Positions 54,659-63,497 of a DNA stretch of 64,000 nt are shown piece after piece. Each line of letters opens with the position of its first letter. Positions within the stretch are counted from its first letter, which is position 1. A program made the translations under genes and the position numbers. Source of the stretch: Tenacibaculum aiptasiae (GTDB lineage Bacteria; Bacteroidota; Bacteroidia; Flavobacteriales; Flavobacteriaceae); assembly GCF_008806755.1 (NCBI RefSeq), contig NZ_WAAU01000008.1, forward strand, positions 570,964-634,963, given 5' to 3'. The notes under the pieces are model-generated. The model searched no databases. It had not been told where the DNA came from and saw only the letters and a program-made list of their open reading frames with translations.

Positions 54659-55249
54659 ATGAAAACAATATTTAAAACATTATCACTAGTACTAGTAATG
54701 ATAACTGGTCAAAGTGTATTTGCTCAAAAAACTGACAAAAAAACGATCTCTTTTTCTGTAGAAAGAAACATAAACGCTTCCGCCGAAAGAGTATGGAAAG
54801 TTGTAGGAGAAGACTTTGGAGCTATAGCCAACTCTCACCCCAAAATAGTAAGTTCTAACTATAACCAAGGTCATATTACTGGTGGAGAAAATGCTTCGAG
54901 GAGATGTAATTTTAATGAAGCTGGGACAAAGTTCTTAGAAGAAAAACAAATAAGTTTTGATGCTAAAAATTATACTTTCAAAGTACTAATATCACAAACA
55001 GGAGGAATTCCTTTAAACAATGAATATAGCTACGGAATTTACAAAGTAACACCTGTTACGGACAACTCATCTATATTAAAAATGACGATGGTTATAAGAA
55101 CCAAACCTGCTTTTCTGGGTTGGTTTGCTAAAGGGAAATTCAAACGAGACATCGCAGATTATTTATTAGCAGTAGAACATCATGTTCTTACTGGTGAGAA
55201 TGTAAACAAAGAAAACTTTAAAAGAATTAAGAAAAAATATACCGAATAA
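54659..55249 (+). CDS. Secreted SRPBCC family protein
   Basis: A 196-residue protein with a signal peptide (ending SVFAQ, residue 23) and an SRPBCC domain: SFSVERNINASAERVWKVVGEDFGAIANSHP, then SRRCNFNEAGTKFLEEKQ. It would lie in the periplasm and bind a hydrophobic ligand. It is 11 nt after the DUF4345 gene, and its stop shares a base with the SDR start. The ligand might be a substrate of that SDR enzyme, which is inference. Confidence 0.77.
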   Translation: MKTIFKTLSLVLVMITGQSVFAQKTDKKTISFSVERNINASAERVWKVVGEDFGAIANSHPKIVSSNYNQGHITGGENASRRCNFNEAGTKFLEEKQISFDAKNYTFKVLISQTGGIPLNNEYSYGIYKVTPVTDNSSILKMTMVIRTKPAFLGWFAKGKFKRDIADYLLAVEHHVLTGENVNKENFKRIKKKYTE

Positions 55250-56178
55250 TGAAAACAAATAAAATTATAATGATTACTGGTGCCAATACTGGTATTGGTA
55301 AAGATACAGCAAGACAATTAGCACTAATAAAAGATACAGAAAAAATATACTTAGCTTGTAGAAACAAAGCAAAAGCGGAAGCTGCCAAAATATCTTTAGA
55401 AAAATTAACAGGAAGATTCATTTTTGAAATTTTAATAATGGATGTTTCAAACCCTGATTCAGTTAAAAAGGCAGTTTCTCAATTAAATGAACCTATAGAT
55501 GCATTAATTATGAATGCAGGTGGTATTGGAGGAAAAACTCCAGAAAAATTAACCAAAGAAGGAGTTACCACTATTACTGCTAGTAACCTTTTAGGACATG
55601 TTGTTTTATTAGATGAACTATTAAAAGAAAACAAACTAAAAAATATTGCTTTATATGCTAGTTCTGAAGCAGCAAGAGGTATTAAGCAAACTGGTATGAA
55701 ACGTCCTAATTTAACAACTTCATCTGTAGATGAATTTATTAAAGTTTTTGACGGTTCTTACTTTGGAAACAACTTTGATGCTATGCAAGTATACGGGGTA
55801 ATAAAATATGGAGGGACCTTATGGATGTCTGCAATGGCAAGAAAATATCCAGAAATTAAATTTATTAGTATGAGTCCAGGAGGAACTAGAGGAACCGATG
55901 GTATGAATGACCTTCCTTTTGTTAAACGTATTTTATTTAAATACATCGGAATGCCTATTTTTATGCCATTACTAGGTTTATCTCATAGTTTAGAAAAAGG
56001 TGCTAAACGATTTGTTGACGGCATAAATAATGAAAATTTAAAAAATGGTGTTTTTTATGCTAGTAAAGAAAATGTCCTTACTGGTTCGGTAGTAGACCAA
56101 AGTGAAATTTTTCCAGATTTAACTAACATAACCTATCAAAACAATGCCTATAAAGCAATTCATAGCTTTATCAATTAA
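55249..56178 (+). CDS. Short-chain dehydrogenase/reductase
   Basis: A 309-residue SDR. The NAD(P) motif is TGANTGIGKDTARQLA, the structural NAG is MNAGGIGG, and the active-site serine lies in LYASSEAARG. In the usual YxxxK place the sequence reads MQVYGVIKYGGTLWM, so YGVIK supplies Y and K. The C-terminal extension after residue 230 resembles protochlorophyllide reductase/retinol dehydrogenase-like SDRs. The substrate is unknown. Last gene of the AraC-linked operon. Confidence 0.87.
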   Translation: MKTNKIIMITGANTGIGKDTARQLALIKDTEKIYLACRNKAKAEAAKISLEKLTGRFIFEILIMDVSNPDSVKKAVSQLNEPIDALIMNAGGIGGKTPEKLTKEGVTTITASNLLGHVVLLDELLKENKLKNIALYASSEAARGIKQTGMKRPNLTTSSVDEFIKVFDGSYFGNNFDAMQVYGVIKYGGTLWMSAMARKYPEIKFISMSPGGTRGTDGMNDLPFVKRILFKYIGMPIFMPLLGLSHSLEKGAKRFVDGINNENLKNGVFYASKENVLTGSVVDQSEIFPDLTNITYQNNAYKAIHSFIN

Positions 56179-56206
56179 TTAACTATTATCTACCTCTCAT
56201 CAATTC

Positions 56207-56235
56207 AAAAGATAGCTCAAAAAGAGCTATCTTTT
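56207..56235 (+). terminator. Intrinsic terminator after the SDR gene
   Basis: Perfect 12-bp stem AAAAGATAGCTC / GAGCTATCTTTT with a 5-nt loop. Confidence 0.85.
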
Positions 56236-56343
56236 CTTTCTTATAACTAACTGAATCATCGCTAAAAACTTTATATTTTCTTTAACGCTAATAACAATTT
56301 ATCTACAATACATTTGTTACATATTTATATAGTAGAGTAAAAA

Positions 56344-56415
56344 TTAATAATAGGATTTTTGGGACCTATTATTAAAACAAAAAGAATTCTGATTTTAAGA
56401 GTTCTTTTTTTTTGC
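56344..56415 (+). ncRNA. Orphan hairpin plus terminator, possible small RNA 3' end
   Basis: Perfect stem TTAATAATAGG / CCTATTATTAA (loop 10 nt) followed 6 nt later by AAGAATTCT / AGAGTTCTT (one G-T pair) and a run of nine Ts. This is a two-hairpin structure with a strong terminator, yet the previous gene already has its own terminator. A short RNA starting near 56330 is possible. Confidence 0.35.
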
Positions 56416-56465
56416 CATAAAGTATTTATTCTAAAATAACTATGATAAGTACCTTTAAATTTAAA

Positions 56466-56473
56466 TATCTTTG
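56466..56473 (+). promoter_or_regulatory. Promoter -7 element for the sulfatase gene
   Basis: TATCTTTG matches TAnnTTTG and lies 22 nt before the start codon. No TTG at -33. Confidence 0.45.
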
Positions 56474-56495
56474 TCGTTTATAAATTAATATAAGA

Positions 56496-58496
56496 ATGCT
56501 AAAAAGAATTCCGAATTACATTAAGTTCCTTTTCACAAATACTTTTTTTTTACTTTTATACATCTTTGCTTTCAGAGTAATCTTTTTTTATTTTTTTACA
56601 GATTTAAGTAAAGCTGATCCTTCAGAAATATATAAAGCATTTTCATTAGGGTTACGATTTGATATTAAATTAGCTTCAATCAGTTTTCTACCTTTAGCAA
56701 TCTTACTTTTCGTTGTAAATTATCGTTTTTTCAAACATCGATTTTACAAAGTTTTTAGCACAATTTATATAGTAGCCGCCTACCTAATTATTACTTTATT
56801 TCATTTATTTGATTTTGGTTATTACGATTATTTAAACATTCGTTTAGACGCTGCTTCATTACGATTTTTAAGTAATTTAAAAATATCTACACAAGTTCTT
56901 TTTGAGAGTTATCCTGTATTTAAAGGATTATTTGCTTTTATTATACTTACTTACATACTTTACAAATTCTCTAAATGGATATATAATGTATTTAAAACTA
57001 ACGATGAAGTTAGTTCTAAAAAGAAAAAAGCGTTTTTCATTATTATTCCTTTATTATTATTTGCCTTTGGAATTTATAATAGTTTTACGCATTACCCATT
57101 ACGTTGGAGTCAAGCTTTCTTTTCAAAAAACACCGCTGTAAATCAATTTGCTTTAAATCCGGTTTTATATTTTTTTGATAGCTTTAAGTTTAGAAATGAA
57201 GGATTTGATATTGAAAAAGCAAAAAAGTACTATCCATCAATCGCTAAAGAATTAAACTTACCTAAAAAAGAATTGTCTTTTAAAAGAGTAAATTCTAAAA
57301 AAGATACAGTGATAGGTAAACCTAATGTAGTAATTGTTATGTTAGAATCTCTAGGTGTTGTACCAATGAGTTATTATGGAAACCCAATAAATACAACTCC
57401 TAAAATAGATAGTTTGATAAAGAAAAGTGTTAGTTTTTCTAATTTTTATGTTCATAAATCTGGAACAGCTGCTAGTGTATTTGCTAGTATTACTGGTTTA
57501 CCTGACATAGATGGGATTAGAACAGCATCAAGAAATCCAAGAATTATTAATCAGCGAATCATATTTGATCAATTTAAAGGATATGAAAAGCTATATTTCT
57601 TAGGTGGTAGTGCTAACTGGGCAAATATTAGAGGTGTTTTTCAATCGAATATAAATGGTTTAAAGATTTTTGAAGAAGGTAGTTTTAGAACAGAAAAAAG
57701 AGCTGATGTTTGGGGAATAGATGATTATGAGCTTTTTAAGGAATCTGATATAGAGCTTAGAGAGCTACATCAAGAAAATAAGCCATTTATAGCTTATATC
57801 CAGACTGCAACAAACCACATGCCTTTTACGGTTCCTGATGAACAAGAAAGCTATAAACCGTTAAAAGAAAGTGAAATAGCTCCTTCTTTACTTAAAAAAG
57901 CTGGTTTTGATGGTATTAAACGTCTAAACGCATTACGTTATTTAGATTTTAATGTAGATAGATTTTTAAAACGAGCAAAAGAATCTGGATATTATGACAA
58001 CACTATTTTTCTATTTTTTGGTGATCATAATACTTCTATGAGCTATGTTAATGAGTTTAAAGATTTATACGACTATCAATTAAACTTACATAATGTCCCA
58101 TTTTTTATACATGCGCCTAAGTATATTAAGCCTACTACAATTAAAAAGTACACTAATTTAATTGATGTATTACCTACAGCTGCCGGTTTAGCTAATATTG
58201 ATTATACGAACTATACACTAGGTAGTGATGCTTTAAATAAAAATAGCAATGCTAATTTTGCCTTTTTATATCAAAAAATTAAAGGAGAGCCAGCTGTAAC
58301 TGTTCTAAAAGACTCTCTTCTATACTCTAAAGCTGTTTTAAGCGATTACAATCATTTATACAATATGAATGATAAAAGTAACACTAAAGTAGATATCAAA
58401 AAAAACTATCCAAATTTATATCAAAAAATGGATAGTTTAACAAATGCTGTTTACCATAGTACAAAGTACTTGTACTACAATAATAAAAAAGATTAA
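56496..58496 (+). CDS. LTA synthase family sulfatase (membrane phosphoglycerol transferase-like)
   Basis: A 666-residue protein with about five N-terminal membrane helices (to about residue 195) and a large extracytoplasmic alkaline-phosphatase-superfamily domain. Metal and active-site residues: E284 in VMLESLG, T324 in HKSGTAASV, and FFGDHNTSM near residue 508. Gram-negative relatives transfer phosphoglycerol or phosphoethanolamine groups to envelope glycans or lipids rather than making lipoteichoic acid. Its end overlaps the convergent PAP2 gene by 4 nt. Confidence 0.86.
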   Translation: MLKRIPNYIKFLFTNTFFLLLYIFAFRVIFFYFFTDLSKADPSEIYKAFSLGLRFDIKLASISFLPLAILLFVVNYRFFKHRFYKVFSTIYIVAAYLIITLFHLFDFGYYDYLNIRLDAASLRFLSNLKISTQVLFESYPVFKGLFAFIILTYILYKFSKWIYNVFKTNDEVSSKKKKAFFIIIPLLLFAFGIYNSFTHYPLRWSQAFFSKNTAVNQFALNPVLYFFDSFKFRNEGFDIEKAKKYYPSIAKELNLPKKELSFKRVNSKKDTVIGKPNVVIVMLESLGVVPMSYYGNPINTTPKIDSLIKKSVSFSNFYVHKSGTAASVFASITGLPDIDGIRTASRNPRIINQRIIFDQFKGYEKLYFLGGSANWANIRGVFQSNINGLKIFEEGSFRTEKRADVWGIDDYELFKESDIELRELHQENKPFIAYIQTATNHMPFTVPDEQESYKPLKESEIAPSLLKKAGFDGIKRLNALRYLDFNVDRFLKRAKESGYYDNTIFLFFGDHNTSMSYVNEFKDLYDYQLNLHNVPFFIHAPKYIKPTTIKKYTNLIDVLPTAAGLANIDYTNYTLGSDALNKNSNANFAFLYQKIKGEPAVTVLKDSLLYSKAVLSDYNHLYNMNDKSNTKVDIKKNYPNLYQKMDSLTNAVYHSTKYLYYNNKKD

Positions 58497-59053
58497 TTAA
58501 ATATTTTTCTATTTAAATATTGATATAAATGGTATGATGAGAAACCTATTATTGTACCATTTATAAATCCACATAGTATATCTGTTGGAAAATGTACTCC
58601 TAAGTATAACCTACTATAAGCAAAAATTAAAGGAAAAAGAACCAAATACTTAATGTAACTTGTATATTCCTTTAACAACATAATAATAAAAACAGTAACT
58701 ACAGTCGATGTTGTAGCATGACCAGACGTAAAACTATAACTTTGAGGGCTTATTAATGTTCTCAATACATCTTTAATTTCAGGGTCGTTATTAGGCCTTA
58801 ATCTTTCAAAAATCCCTCTAATCACATTAGTAATTTGATCAGAAAAAGTAACCAATAGTGCTATAAATACAACAGTAAATAGCCCTTTCTTAACTCCCAA
58901 ATATTTAAATACTAAAACAAGTATAACAATAAACAAAGGGATCCATGAAAATTGATTAGTTATAAATAACCAAAATCCATCCCATTGTTCACTACCTAAG
59001 CTATTTAAAAAAATTAAAAGCTCTTTATCTTTTTGAATAATACTATCTAACAA
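58493..59053 (-). CDS. PAP2 family lipid phosphatase
   Basis: A 186-residue integral-membrane phosphatase with the three PAP2 motifs: FERLRPNNDP, SGHATTS, and SRLYLGVHFPTDILCG. Five to six hydrophobic segments. It removes phosphate from undecaprenyl pyrophosphate, lipid A or phosphatidic acid in different bacteria; the exact substrate is open. It is 2 nt downstream of the cyclophilin-FKBP gene on the same strand. Confidence 0.9.
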   Translation of the reverse strand: MLDSIIQKDKELLIFLNSLGSEQWDGFWLFITNQFSWIPLFIVILVLVFKYLGVKKGLFTVVFIALLVTFSDQITNVIRGIFERLRPNNDPEIKDVLRTLISPQSYSFTSGHATTSTVVTVFIIMLLKEYTSYIKYLVLFPLIFAYSRLYLGVHFPTDILCGFINGTIIGFSSYHLYQYLNRKIFN

Positions 59054-59055
59054 AA

Positions 59056-60102
59056 CTATTTACCTACTTTTAATACTTCTATTTCAAAAATTAAATCAGA
59101 CTTTGAAGGAATAGGTCCTAAGCTTCTCTCTCCATAACCTAAATAATATGGTATAAAAAACCTTTTCTTATCTCCTTCTTTCATTCCTTTTACTCCTTCT
59201 TTCCATCCTGCTATTAATGGTAAATTTGGATCGTCTATTGTAAAAGTAAATGGGTTTCCTTTATCTAAACTAGAGTCAATTTTTTTTCCATTCTGTAAAT
59301 ACAATGTATAATGTACTGTTGTTGGTATTGCTGGATTAACCTTTTTGCCATTACCTTTTTGTAACTCTAAAATCTTTAATCCTGAATCAGTTGTTTTTGA
59401 TTTAAAAAAACCCTTTTCCTCTAAAAATTTTCTTTTCTTTTCTTCTAAAGCCTTTCTTCTTTCTTCCTTTCTAAGGTCTATATTTGCTATTTCTCTTTCG
59501 AAAACAACAGGCGCATCAAATTTCTTTGCCTCTTTCCCTACTCTTATGATTTCAACTTTATTGATATAATCATTTTGTTTAATTGTATCTACAATGTTTT
59601 GTCCTATTTTAACAATACCAAACACGGTATGTTTTCCATTTAACCAAGGTGTTTCTTTATGTGTAATAAAAAACTGACTTGAATTAGATGCTGGTCCAGA
59701 GTTAGCCATAGACAATACTCCAGGACCGTCATGTTTATATATTAGTTTAGCTTCTTTATCTAAAGGAAATTCATCTTCAAACTTATATCCAGCATCTCCA
59801 GCTCCAGTTCCTGTAATATCCCCCCCTTGAATCATAAAATCCTTAATTACTCTATGAAACTTTGTTCCATCATAATATGGTTTTCCTTTTAAAGAATCTG
59901 TCATTTTAGGATTACTTCCTTCGGCTAACGAGACAAAGTTTGCAACAGTCATAGGGACTTCCTTGTCATGCAATTTTATTAAAATATCACCTCGATTGGT
60001 TTGAATATCTGCATAAAGTCCGTTTTCTAAATCTGGATATTTAACTGATTTACAAGCTGAAAATAACAAAACAGCTCCTATTAAAATTTTAAATAATTTC
60101 AT
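59056..60102 (-). CDS. Cyclophilin-FKBP fusion peptidyl-prolyl isomerase lipoprotein
   Basis: A 348-residue lipoprotein (signal ending LFSAC, cysteine at 17) with two different prolyl-isomerase domains. A cyclophilin domain at about 28-200 has FHRVIKDFMIQGGD, GPGVLSMANSGPASNSSQFF and LNGKHTVFG. A charged helical linker (about 205-235) leads to an FKBP domain at about 240-348 with TVHYTLYLQNGKKIDSS and FIPYYLGYGERSLGPIP. It would fold periplasmic or exported proteins. It heads into the PAP2 gene and follows two other FKBP genes on the same strand. Confidence 0.9.
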   Translation of the reverse strand: MKLFKILIGAVLLFSACKSVKYPDLENGLYADIQTNRGDILIKLHDKEVPMTVANFVSLAEGSNPKMTDSLKGKPYYDGTKFHRVIKDFMIQGGDITGTGAGDAGYKFEDEFPLDKEAKLIYKHDGPGVLSMANSGPASNSSQFFITHKETPWLNGKHTVFGIVKIGQNIVDTIKQNDYINKVEIIRVGKEAKKFDAPVVFEREIANIDLRKEERRKALEEKKRKFLEEKGFFKSKTTDSGLKILELQKGNGKKVNPAIPTTVHYTLYLQNGKKIDSSLDKGNPFTFTIDDPNLPLIAGWKEGVKGMKEGDKKRFFIPYYLGYGERSLGPIPSKSDLIFEIEVLKVGK

Positions 60103-60194
60103 TTATTGTATTTTTAAGTTTCTCTTATAAACAACCAATTAGGTTAGCATTAAATACTAACCTAATTGATTTTCATTTATTTATATTTTTGTAA

Positions 60195-60935
60195 TTACTT
60201 AACTTCAAGTAATTCTACTTCAAAAACTAATGGAGAAAAAGGTTTAATTTTAGCTCCCATCGGTTGTGCTCCATAGGCTAATTCTTGAGGAATAAAAAAC
60301 TTATACTTAGCTCCAAGTTTCATTAATTGTAAACCTTCAGTCCAACCTTTAATAACTTGATTAACACCAAATTCGCTTGGTTGACCTCTATCTACTGAAC
60401 TATCAAATACTGTTCCATCCGCTAATGTACCATGATAATGTACTTTTACACGTGAAGTTGGTTTAGGAGATTCTCCCTTACCTTCTTTTAAAACAATATA
60501 TTGTAAACCACTTGCTGTAGTTTTTACCCCTTCTTTTATTTTGTTTTCAGCAATAAATTTTTCACCTTCTTTTTTATACTCACCAAATTCTATTTCAGCT
60601 TTCTTTGCTTGTTCTTCTTGCTGCTTTCTCATTTTTTCAAGTTGTTTTTTCTGAAAAAATGATCTTAAAATAAGGTTAAGATCTTTAGTCTCTAATAATA
60701 AACTAGTAGAATCCATACCATTCTTAAACCCTTGCATGAATAAATCTTGATTCATTTCTTCAAAATTAGATTTAATTTTGTTAGCCATATCTAATCCTAT
60801 AGCATAACTTACTGAATCTAACTCTGAATCTAATGAAGTACTTGACTTAAATTGACCGTTACTATTATTAGTATTATTACAAGATACAATTGATAAACCT
60901 ATAACTGTAGCTGCTAAAATTTTGGTTAATTTCAT
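60195..60935 (-). CDS. FKBP-type peptidyl-prolyl isomerase lipoprotein
   Basis: A 246-residue lipoprotein (lipobox IVSC, cysteine at 19). A Mip/FkpA-like N-terminal dimerisation region ([20 protein letters not shown]) and a long charged helix (about 90-130) precede the FKBP domain, with [17 protein letters not shown] and [14 protein letters not shown]. Its role is likely chaperoning in the periplasm. Four nt separate it from gldI, so they are co-expressed. Confidence 0.9.
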   Translation of the reverse strand: MKLTKILAATVIGLSIVSCNNTNNSNGQFKSSTSLDSELDSVSYAIGLDMANKIKSNFEEMNQDLFMQGFKNGMDSTSLLLETKDLNLILRSFFQKKQLEKMRKQQEEQAKKAEIEFGEYKKEGEKFIAENKIKEGVKTTASGLQYIVLKEGKGESPKPTSRVKVHYHGTLADGTVFDSSVDRGQPSEFGVNQVIKGWTEGLQLMKLGAKYKFFIPQELAYGAQPMGAKIKPFSPLVFEVELLEVK

Positions 60936-60938
60936 TTT

Positions 60939-61472
60939 TTATTTATTTGATTTTATTTCGATTAACGTTACTGTGCTTATGATTGGCTGATTCACCGCAA
61001 TCTTATTTCCATCACCTGTAACTCCAAAAGCACTATAAGATGGAATCACAAATGTAATAGTTTCTCCTTTCTTCATCAACTTTATTCCTTCTTGTAATGC
61101 TGGAATAAAATCCTCTTTATCTACTTTATAGTTTTTTTCTTGTTTTTCATATATCGTATTACCATTTAAATCGGTAACATCATAGGATATAAGAACTAAA
61201 TCTTCTAAAATTGGTGTAGCAGAATTAACTGAATCTTTATTCTTATAAGCATACCAAAAACCTAAAGGCGAGATTTCATATTTTGTAATAGTATCTTTTG
61301 AAATCCAGTTTTCTAAATATTTTTTCTCTAAAGCATTTAACTTTTTATTCTTTTCTATAACTTCTTTATAAAAATTTTCTGTTCCTTGTTTTTTTGGTCT
61401 TCTTGCTTCTGTTTGCTTACAAGAAAACATAACTACAACTACTAAAAGAAAAAAAATAGCTTTAAATTTCAT
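60939..61472 (-). CDS. gldI: Gliding motility-associated FKBP lipoprotein GldI
   Basis: A 177-residue lipoprotein (VVVVMFSC, cysteine at 18) with a C-terminal FKBP-like domain (LMKKGETITFVIPSYSAFGVTGDG). Size, lipid anchor and position between a DHH phosphoesterase and an FKBP gene match flavobacterial GldI, which is needed for gliding and assists type IX secretion. Its start overlaps the end of the DHH gene by 11 nt. A plain FKBP is the alternative, but the divergent active-site loop and context favour GldI. Confidence 0.85.
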   Translation of the reverse strand: MKFKAIFFLLVVVVMFSCKQTEARRPKKQGTENFYKEVIEKNKKLNALEKKYLENWISKDTITKYEISPLGFWYAYKNKDSVNSATPILEDLVLISYDVTDLNGNTIYEKQEKNYKVDKEDFIPALQEGIKLMKKGETITFVIPSYSAFGVTGDGNKIAVNQPIISTVTLIEIKSNK

Positions 61473-62490
61473 AAGACATCTCTAATTCATTTTTATATTT
61501 AGGTAACAACGCTGTAAACTTTGAAATAGTACTTTTCATAGATTCTAAACTTTTACCTCCAGCTGCATTATCATGTCCTCCTCCATTAAAGTAATTTCTA
61601 GCAAATTGATTTACTGAAAACTTTCCTTTACTTCGAAGTGACATTTTTATAATACCTTGTTCTTTATCTTCAATAAAAATTGCAGCAAATACAATTCCTT
61701 TCAAGGATAAAGCATAATTTACAACTCCTTCTGTATCACCTTTTTCATAACTAAAACGTTTTTTTTCTTCTTCTGATAAAGTTATATAGGCTGTTTTATA
61801 TTCTGGTAATACTTTCATATTACTCAATGCCTGTCCTAACAATAATAATCTATTATACGAATTTGCGTCATGTACATTACTATGAATTTTATCATTTTCA
61901 GCTCCTTTATCAATCAAATCGGCAATAATACGATGTGTAGTACTGGTAGTAGATCTAAATCTGAAAGAACCAGTATCAGTCATTATCCCAGTATACAAAC
62001 AAGTTGCAATATTCTTATCAATCATATCAACATCTCCCATCATGTCAATAAAATTATAGACCATTTGACAAGTTGAAGACATTGTTGTGTCTGAATACAT
62101 ATATTCAAAATCATCTGGTTGTTGATGATGATCTATTAGAGCAAAACTATTTTCATACTTTTCTAAAGTATTCTTCATATCATCACCAACTCTATGTAAT
62201 GCATTGAAATCTAATAAAAATATGATTTCAGATTTCCCTAAAGCTTTTACACTTTGTGAATTTTGACGATCGAAACGTTTTACTGTTTCCGAACCAGGAA
62301 TCCAGTGTAAAAAATCTGGATACTCATTTGGCATTAATACTTGAGTTGTATGTCCTTTTTTATCAAAATAATGTTTCAATCCTAAAGTAGATCCAACGGC
62401 ATCTCCATCTGGATTTCTGTGACCTATAATTACAATATTTTTAGGTTCTGATAAAAATTCCTGTAGTTCTTTAAAGTGTTTTAAAATCAT
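61462..62490 (-). CDS. DHH/DHHA1 phosphoesterase (NrnA-like)
   Basis: A 342-residue cytoplasmic phosphoesterase. The DHH domain has GHRNPDGDAVGST and LIDHHQQPDDF; the DHHA1 domain ends GGGHDNAAGG. This is the NrnA layout: degradation of nanoRNA and pAp, or of cyclic-dinucleotide breakdown products. It overlaps gldI by 11 nt and is divergent from ndk, so nucleotide turnover and gliding genes share a transcript. Confidence 0.9.
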   Translation of the reverse strand: MILKHFKELQEFLSEPKNIVIIGHRNPDGDAVGSTLGLKHYFDKKGHTTQVLMPNEYPDFLHWIPGSETVKRFDRQNSQSVKALGKSEIIFLLDFNALHRVGDDMKNTLEKYENSFALIDHHQQPDDFEYMYSDTTMSSTCQMVYNFIDMMGDVDMIDKNIATCLYTGIMTDTGSFRFRSTTSTTHRIIADLIDKGAENDKIHSNVHDANSYNRLLLLGQALSNMKVLPEYKTAYITLSEEEKKRFSYEKGDTEGVVNYALSLKGIVFAAIFIEDKEQGIIKMSLRSKGKFSVNQFARNYFNGGGHDNAAGGKSLESMKSTISKFTALLPKYKNELEMSYEI

Positions 62491-62539
62491 AAGTGGCGAA
62501 GATACAATTAAATTAAAAAATTTATGTAATTTCGCGGCG

Positions 62540-62566
62540 ATTTGTGCGAAGCTCGCACTTACAAAT
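62540..62566 (+). promoter_or_regulatory. GC-rich hairpin in the ndk leader
   Basis: Stem GTGCGA / TCGCAC (62544-62549 with 62553-62558) extended by an ATTT/AAAT closing segment. It is much more GC-rich than the surrounding DNA and lies 33-58 nt upstream of the ndk ATG, just after a TAATTTCG -7-like element (62527-62534). Confidence 0.45.
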
Positions 62567-62598
62567 TTTATTTACTTTATTTATAGAAACTTATAATA

Positions 62599-63018
62599 AT
62601 GGCAACAAATAGAACTTTTACAATGATTAAACCAGATGCTGTTGAAAACGGACATACTGGTGCAATTTTAGAAAAAATTAACGCTGCAGGTTTTAGAATC
62701 GTAGCAATGAAAAAAACTCAAATGACTAAGCGTGATGCTGAAACTTTTTATGCTATTCACAGCGAGCGTCCATTCTTCGGTGAATTAGTTGAGTTTATGA
62801 CTCGTGGTCCAATTATCTCTGCAATTTTAGAAAAAGATAACGCAGTTGAGGACTTCAGAACTTTAATTGGAGCTACAAACCCTGCTGAAGCAGCTGAAGG
62901 AACTATCCGTAAAATGTTTGCTACTTCTATTGGAGAGAATGCAGTACACGGTTCTGATTCTGATGAAAATGCAGCTATTGAAGGTGCTTTCCATTTTTCT
63001 GGTAGAGAAATGTTCTAA
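62599..63018 (+). CDS. ndk: Nucleoside-diphosphate kinase
   Basis: A 139-residue NDP kinase with the phospho-histidine H117 in [10 protein letters not shown], the N-terminal [12 protein letters not shown] and [11 protein letters not shown]. It balances NTP pools by phosphate transfer from ATP. Length is typical. It has its own leader with a GC-rich hairpin and its own terminator. Confidence 0.96.
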   Translation: MATNRTFTMIKPDAVENGHTGAILEKINAAGFRIVAMKKTQMTKRDAETFYAIHSERPFFGELVEFMTRGPIISAILEKDNAVEDFRTLIGATNPAEAAEGTIRKMFATSIGENAVHGSDSDENAAIEGAFHFSGREMF

Positions 63019-63042
63019 GAAACTTCTTTTAGATATATAAAA

Positions 63043-63076
63043 AAACTCGTTACGTAACTGTAACGAGTTTTTTTAT
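63043..63076 (+). terminator. Intrinsic terminator after ndk
   Basis: Perfect 11-bp stem AAACTCGTTAC / GTAACGAGTTT with a 6-nt loop and seven Ts. Confidence 0.92.
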
Positions 63077-63132
63077 TTATAATACTTTAGTTGTAATATC
63101 TACATTATCGAAAATAAAAAGCTACCTTCTTA

Positions 63133-63429
63133 TTAAACCAACATTAATTTCTTCACCAAATCCTCTCCCATTTCTTCATTAATCATACGCACAATTTTCT
63201 CCTTTCCGTAACTTAACTCTTCTCGCAATACAGAAGATGATAAACAAACAACTAAGGTTCCATTTTGCAATTTAACTTCTGTTGTATAAGAAGCAACACC
63301 AGCTCCCATTAATTTTTCCCAAGCTTCTTCAATATGAATTTTTTGAAATCCTTTGTTCAACTTGCTATCTTTAATGTAAGTACCTAATAAGTCTTTTATT
63401 GAAAAGCTATCGCTCTCTCTCTTTGTCAT
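63133..63429 (-). CDS. DUF721 (DciA-like) protein
   Basis: A 98-residue protein matching the DUF721/DciA group: central HIEEAWEKLMGAGVASYT and a C-terminal LVVCLSSSVLREELSYGKEKIV. DciA proteins help load the replicative helicase in many bacteria lacking DnaC. It lies 68 nt downstream of recF, the usual arrangement for this family, which strengthens the call. Confidence 0.87.
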   Translation of the reverse strand: MTKRESDSFSIKDLLGTYIKDSKLNKGFQKIHIEEAWEKLMGAGVASYTTEVKLQNGTLVVCLSSSVLREELSYGKEKIVRMINEEMGEDLVKKLMLV

Positions 63430-63497
63430 TTTACCCTTCTGTTATTTTGTATTTTAGATTAAATATTAACATAAAAGTTATTTACTTAACTTTCTTA

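Larger units (their letters stand above)
56179..56495. other. 316-bp gap with two terminators and an extra hairpin
   Basis: Contains the SDR terminator (56207-56235), then about 100 bp of AT-rich DNA, a perfect 11-bp hairpin (56344-56375) and a second intrinsic terminator (56381-56415) that ends no known gene, and finally a TATCTTTG element (56466-56473) suitable for the sulfatase gene. No ORF was recognised. Confidence 0.65.
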
